Source: a bacterium | GTDB lineage: Bacteria > Actinomycetota > Acidimicrobiia > Spongiisociales > Spongiisociaceae | Assembly: GCA_028821265.1 (NCBI GenBank) | Contig: JAPPGU010000085.1 | Location: 51,237 to 115,236, forward strand | Direction of reading: 5' to 3' | DNA: 64,000 bases | Shown here: positions 62,198 through 64,000 of the stretch, piece by piece | How the letters are laid out: the number at the start of each line of letters is the position of its first letter | Position numbering within the stretch: the first letter of the stretch is position 1 | Notes under the pieces: generated by a model | Told to the model about the DNA's origin: nothing | What the model saw: only the letters and a program-made list of their open reading frames with translations | Databases searched by the model: none | Position numbers and translations under genes: made by a program

Positions 62198-63772
62198 GTG
62201 AGCCGGACGCTGGTAATGGGAGATCCCCTCGTCGTCCTCGGCGATGCTTCCCCGGGGTATATCCGGGACGGCGCGCTCGTCGTCGAGGATCGGACCGTCT
62301 CCCGGATCGGAAAGAGGCGCGAGCTGGAGGGCCTCGGTCCGTTCGACCGGCGGGTCGGATCGCGCCGCCATACCGTCCTTCCGGGATTCATCAACGGTCA
62401 CTACCACTCGGGTTCAGCCCTGAGCAGGGGCATGGCCCAGTACATCTTCGAGCGGGCCAACGTCCACTTGCATGGCATGTGGACCCCCGTTACCGAGGAA
62501 GACCTATACCACGCGGTACTGGCCAACGTCATGAACGATGTGCGAGGTGGCCAGACCGGGTTCGTCGACCTCAACTACGGCCGGTCGGGTCTGCCCAACT
62601 TCGGGTACGACGCGATCCTGGCGGCCTACCGGGACCTCGGAGTCCGGGTGGCCCTCGGCGTGGTGACCAGGGACCGCAACACCCTGGTCCATGCCGACGA
62701 CGAGTCGTTCCTCGCCATGCTTCCCGAGGATCTGGCTGCTCGGGTGCGCGCCTCGGCGATGGGTTACGCATGGCCGATCGGCGAGGTGTTCGCCACCTAC
62801 CGGGACCTGGTCTCCCGCTGGGATCACCGGGAGGGCCGGATCCGGGTCCTGCTCGCCCCCGACTGGACGCCGGCGTGCTCGGACGAACTCTACGTGCGGA
62901 ACCGGCGCCTCGCCGATGAGTTCGGAACGGGGATCATGACGCACGTGCTCGAGACCCGCTCCGAGATGATGTACGCGCTGGAGAGCGACGGCAAGACGGC
63001 TATGCGCCGCCTGGCGGATCTCGGGGTGCTGGGGCCCGACGTGTCGTGTTCCCATTTCGTCTGGGCGACCGACGAGGACATCTCGATACTCGCCGACACG
63101 GGAGCGGTGGCCGTCAACAATCCCGGCTCCAACCTCCGGCTCAGCACCGGGATAGCCCGGGTGAGGGACATCATGGACCGCGGCGGGCGGGTGTGCTTCG
63201 GCACCGACAACATCTCCTTCTCCGACTCCGGCGACTTCTTACAGGAGCTGCGCCTCGCCGCCTACCTGCAGAGAACGCCGGGATTGCTCGAGGTCGGACG
63301 CCTCGATTCGGAGGCCGTGCTGCGAGCCGCGGCGGAGAACGGTGCCCGGGCGATCCGCTTCGAGTCGGAACTCGGCTCGCTCGGCGTGGGCAAGGAAGCC
63401 GACTTGGCCGTACTGAGTCGCGACCGCCTGTTCTGGCCAGAGGAACGCTACGCGTCCACCCCGCCGTTGGACGTGATCCTCGACCGAGCCTCTTCCGCCG
63501 ACGTGGCCTCGGTCATGGTCGCCGGAGAGATCGTGTTCGACGACGGCGAGTTCACCCGCATTCCGCACAGCCGTGTGCACGACTACGTCACCGAAGCGGC
63601 TGCGCGCATCATGGGAAGCGACCCCGACCCCGAGTCGGTGCGCCTGGGATGGGAGGTGGACCCCTACGTCCTCGACTTCTACCGCCCGTGGGCCCGGACA
63701 CCGCTGGAGCCGGCGGCCGTGTACAACGCCAAGCATCCGCCCCTGACGGGGAACGGTTCGAGAGAGGAATGA
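62198..63772 (+). CDS. amidohydrolase, deaminase-like
   Basis: This 524-residue protein of the cytosine-deaminase-like amidohydrolase group has HxH in FINGHYHSGSAL, THVLETRSEM, CSHFVWATDED, and FGTDNISFSDSGD with the catalytic Asp. The C-terminus is about 60 residues longer than in the gene at 56787. I chose GTG at 62198 because GAGAGG lies six bases before it; an ATG at 62156 is also in frame. It diverges from the ligase/carboxylase operon and is followed after two bases by another amidohydrolase gene. Confidence 0.86.
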   Translation: MSRTLVMGDPLVVLGDASPGYIRDGALVVEDRTVSRIGKRRELEGLGPFDRRVGSRRHTVLPGFINGHYHSGSALSRGMAQYIFERANVHLHGMWTPVTEEDLYHAVLANVMNDVRGGQTGFVDLNYGRSGLPNFGYDAILAAYRDLGVRVALGVVTRDRNTLVHADDESFLAMLPEDLAARVRASAMGYAWPIGEVFATYRDLVSRWDHREGRIRVLLAPDWTPACSDELYVRNRRLADEFGTGIMTHVLETRSEMMYALESDGKTAMRRLADLGVLGPDVSCSHFVWATDEDISILADTGAVAVNNPGSNLRLSTGIARVRDIMDRGGRVCFGTDNISFSDSGDFLQELRLAAYLQRTPGLLEVGRLDSEAVLRAAAENGARAIRFESELGSLGVGKEADLAVLSRDRLFWPEERYASTPPLDVILDRASSADVASVMVAGEIVFDDGEFTRIPHSRVHDYVTEAAARIMGSDPDPESVRLGWEVDPYVLDFYRPWARTPLEPAAVYNAKHPPLTGNGSREE

Positions 63773-63774
63773 CC

Positions 63775-64000
63775 ATGCCCTTGGTGGTGGATTGCCATAT
63801 GCACATCATGGAACACGACTGGAACCCGATGAACGTGTCCTCGGGTATGGCCGAGTCCTGGGCGAGGCAGGTGCGCTGGTACGAACCGCCCAAGTCCGAC
63901 CCCGAGTACTTCGCGAAGGCTTGGAGTGTGGCTGCCGACGGCAAAGGTGATAAGGCGGTTGCTCGTATGGACGAGGCCGGGGTGGACGCGTCGGTGATGA
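63775..64000 (+). CDS. amidohydrolase-2 family protein, cut by window edge
   Basis: The first 75 residues are visible. They begin MPLVVDCHMHIMEHDWNPMN, with the metal-binding HxH (CHMH) directly after the first strand, as in amidohydrolase-2/LigJ/ACMSD-type proteins. The start has AGAGAGG upstream and is two bases after the preceding stop, so the two genes form an operon. The rest lies outside the window. Confidence 0.8.
   Translation, partial: MPLVVDCHMHIMEHDWNPMNVSSGMAESWARQVRWYEPPKSDPEYFAKAWSVAADGKGDKAVARMDEAGVDASVM

Noticed and set aside
1..64000. tRNA, rRNA, insertion sequences, prophage or CRISPR
   Set aside because: I found no cloverleaf with a GTTCGA-type T-loop outside coding DNA, no transposase or integrase motifs, and no repeat-spacer pattern.

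Overview
This 64 kb window is high-GC (roughly two-thirds G+C) bacterial DNA. The genes are tightly packed, often overlap by four bases (ATGA or GTGA), and frequently start with GTG. An F420-type flavin enzyme family, PspC/LiaF-type envelope sensing, type III CoA-transferases and many amidohydrolase, hydantoinase and M20 genes all fit an actinobacterial lineage. The Acidimicrobiia are a reasonable guess, but no marker gene fixes this. I see no rRNA, tRNA, insertion sequence, prophage or CRISPR array.

Layout. 1-11.5 kb: the end of an acyl-CoA synthetase, a DMT-like membrane protein, a PspC/LiaF-type envelope-stress system with its sensor kinase and response regulator, an esterase, a nitroreductase, two tandem EamA exporters, and a YeiH-type exporter with a LysR regulator. 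11.5-20.6 kb: small unknown ORFs, a racemase-like protein, a secreted protein with 30 leucine-rich repeats, an amidohydrolase/SDR/SDR operon, and a fusion of a D,D-carboxypeptidase with LRR and S-layer-homology modules. 20.6-26.2 kb: a complete five-gene peptide/oligopeptide ABC transporter in one operon with that carboxypeptidase. 26.4-36.8 kb: hydantoinase A/B, a GalB-like hydratase, a LigB-type extradiol dioxygenase and an HpaB/HpaC-like flavin monooxygenase pair on the minus strand. A LigJ-like hydratase, an M24 peptidase and a RidA protein diverge from them. This looks like an aromatic ring-cleavage locus. 36.8-42 kb: small unknown genes, a racemase-like protein, DUF1697, and an iron-type ABC binding protein and permease with no ATPase beside them.

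42-46.6 kb is the most striking regulatory region. A SAM-I (S-box) riboswitch is followed by a short cysteine-rich ORF whose Cys codons run into the 5' arm of a perfect 11-bp inverted repeat. An OsmC-family gene comes next. Zinc alcohol dehydrogenase, aldehyde dehydrogenase and two-domain sulfurtransferase genes follow. This suggests combined SAM and cysteine control of a sulfur-related gene.

46.7-54.5 kb is one long plus-strand operon: M20 peptidase, M29-like aminopeptidase, B12-binding and catalytic subunits of a methylmalonyl-CoA mutase-type enzyme, CoA-transferase, second M20 hydrolase, LLM flavin enzyme and a methylmalonyl-CoA epimerase-like VOC protein. 54.6-56.4 kb holds an AT-richer membrane protein, probably acquired. 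At 56.8-62.1 kb a minus-strand operon encodes SucC-like, biotin-carrier, SucD-like and carboxyltransferase subunits plus a deaminase-like amidohydrolase. Together with the mutase and epimerase this suggests activation of an organic acid, carboxylation and rearrangement, as in propionate or branched-acid breakdown, but no biotin carboxylase is present here. The window ends in two further amidohydrolase genes, the last one cut by the edge.
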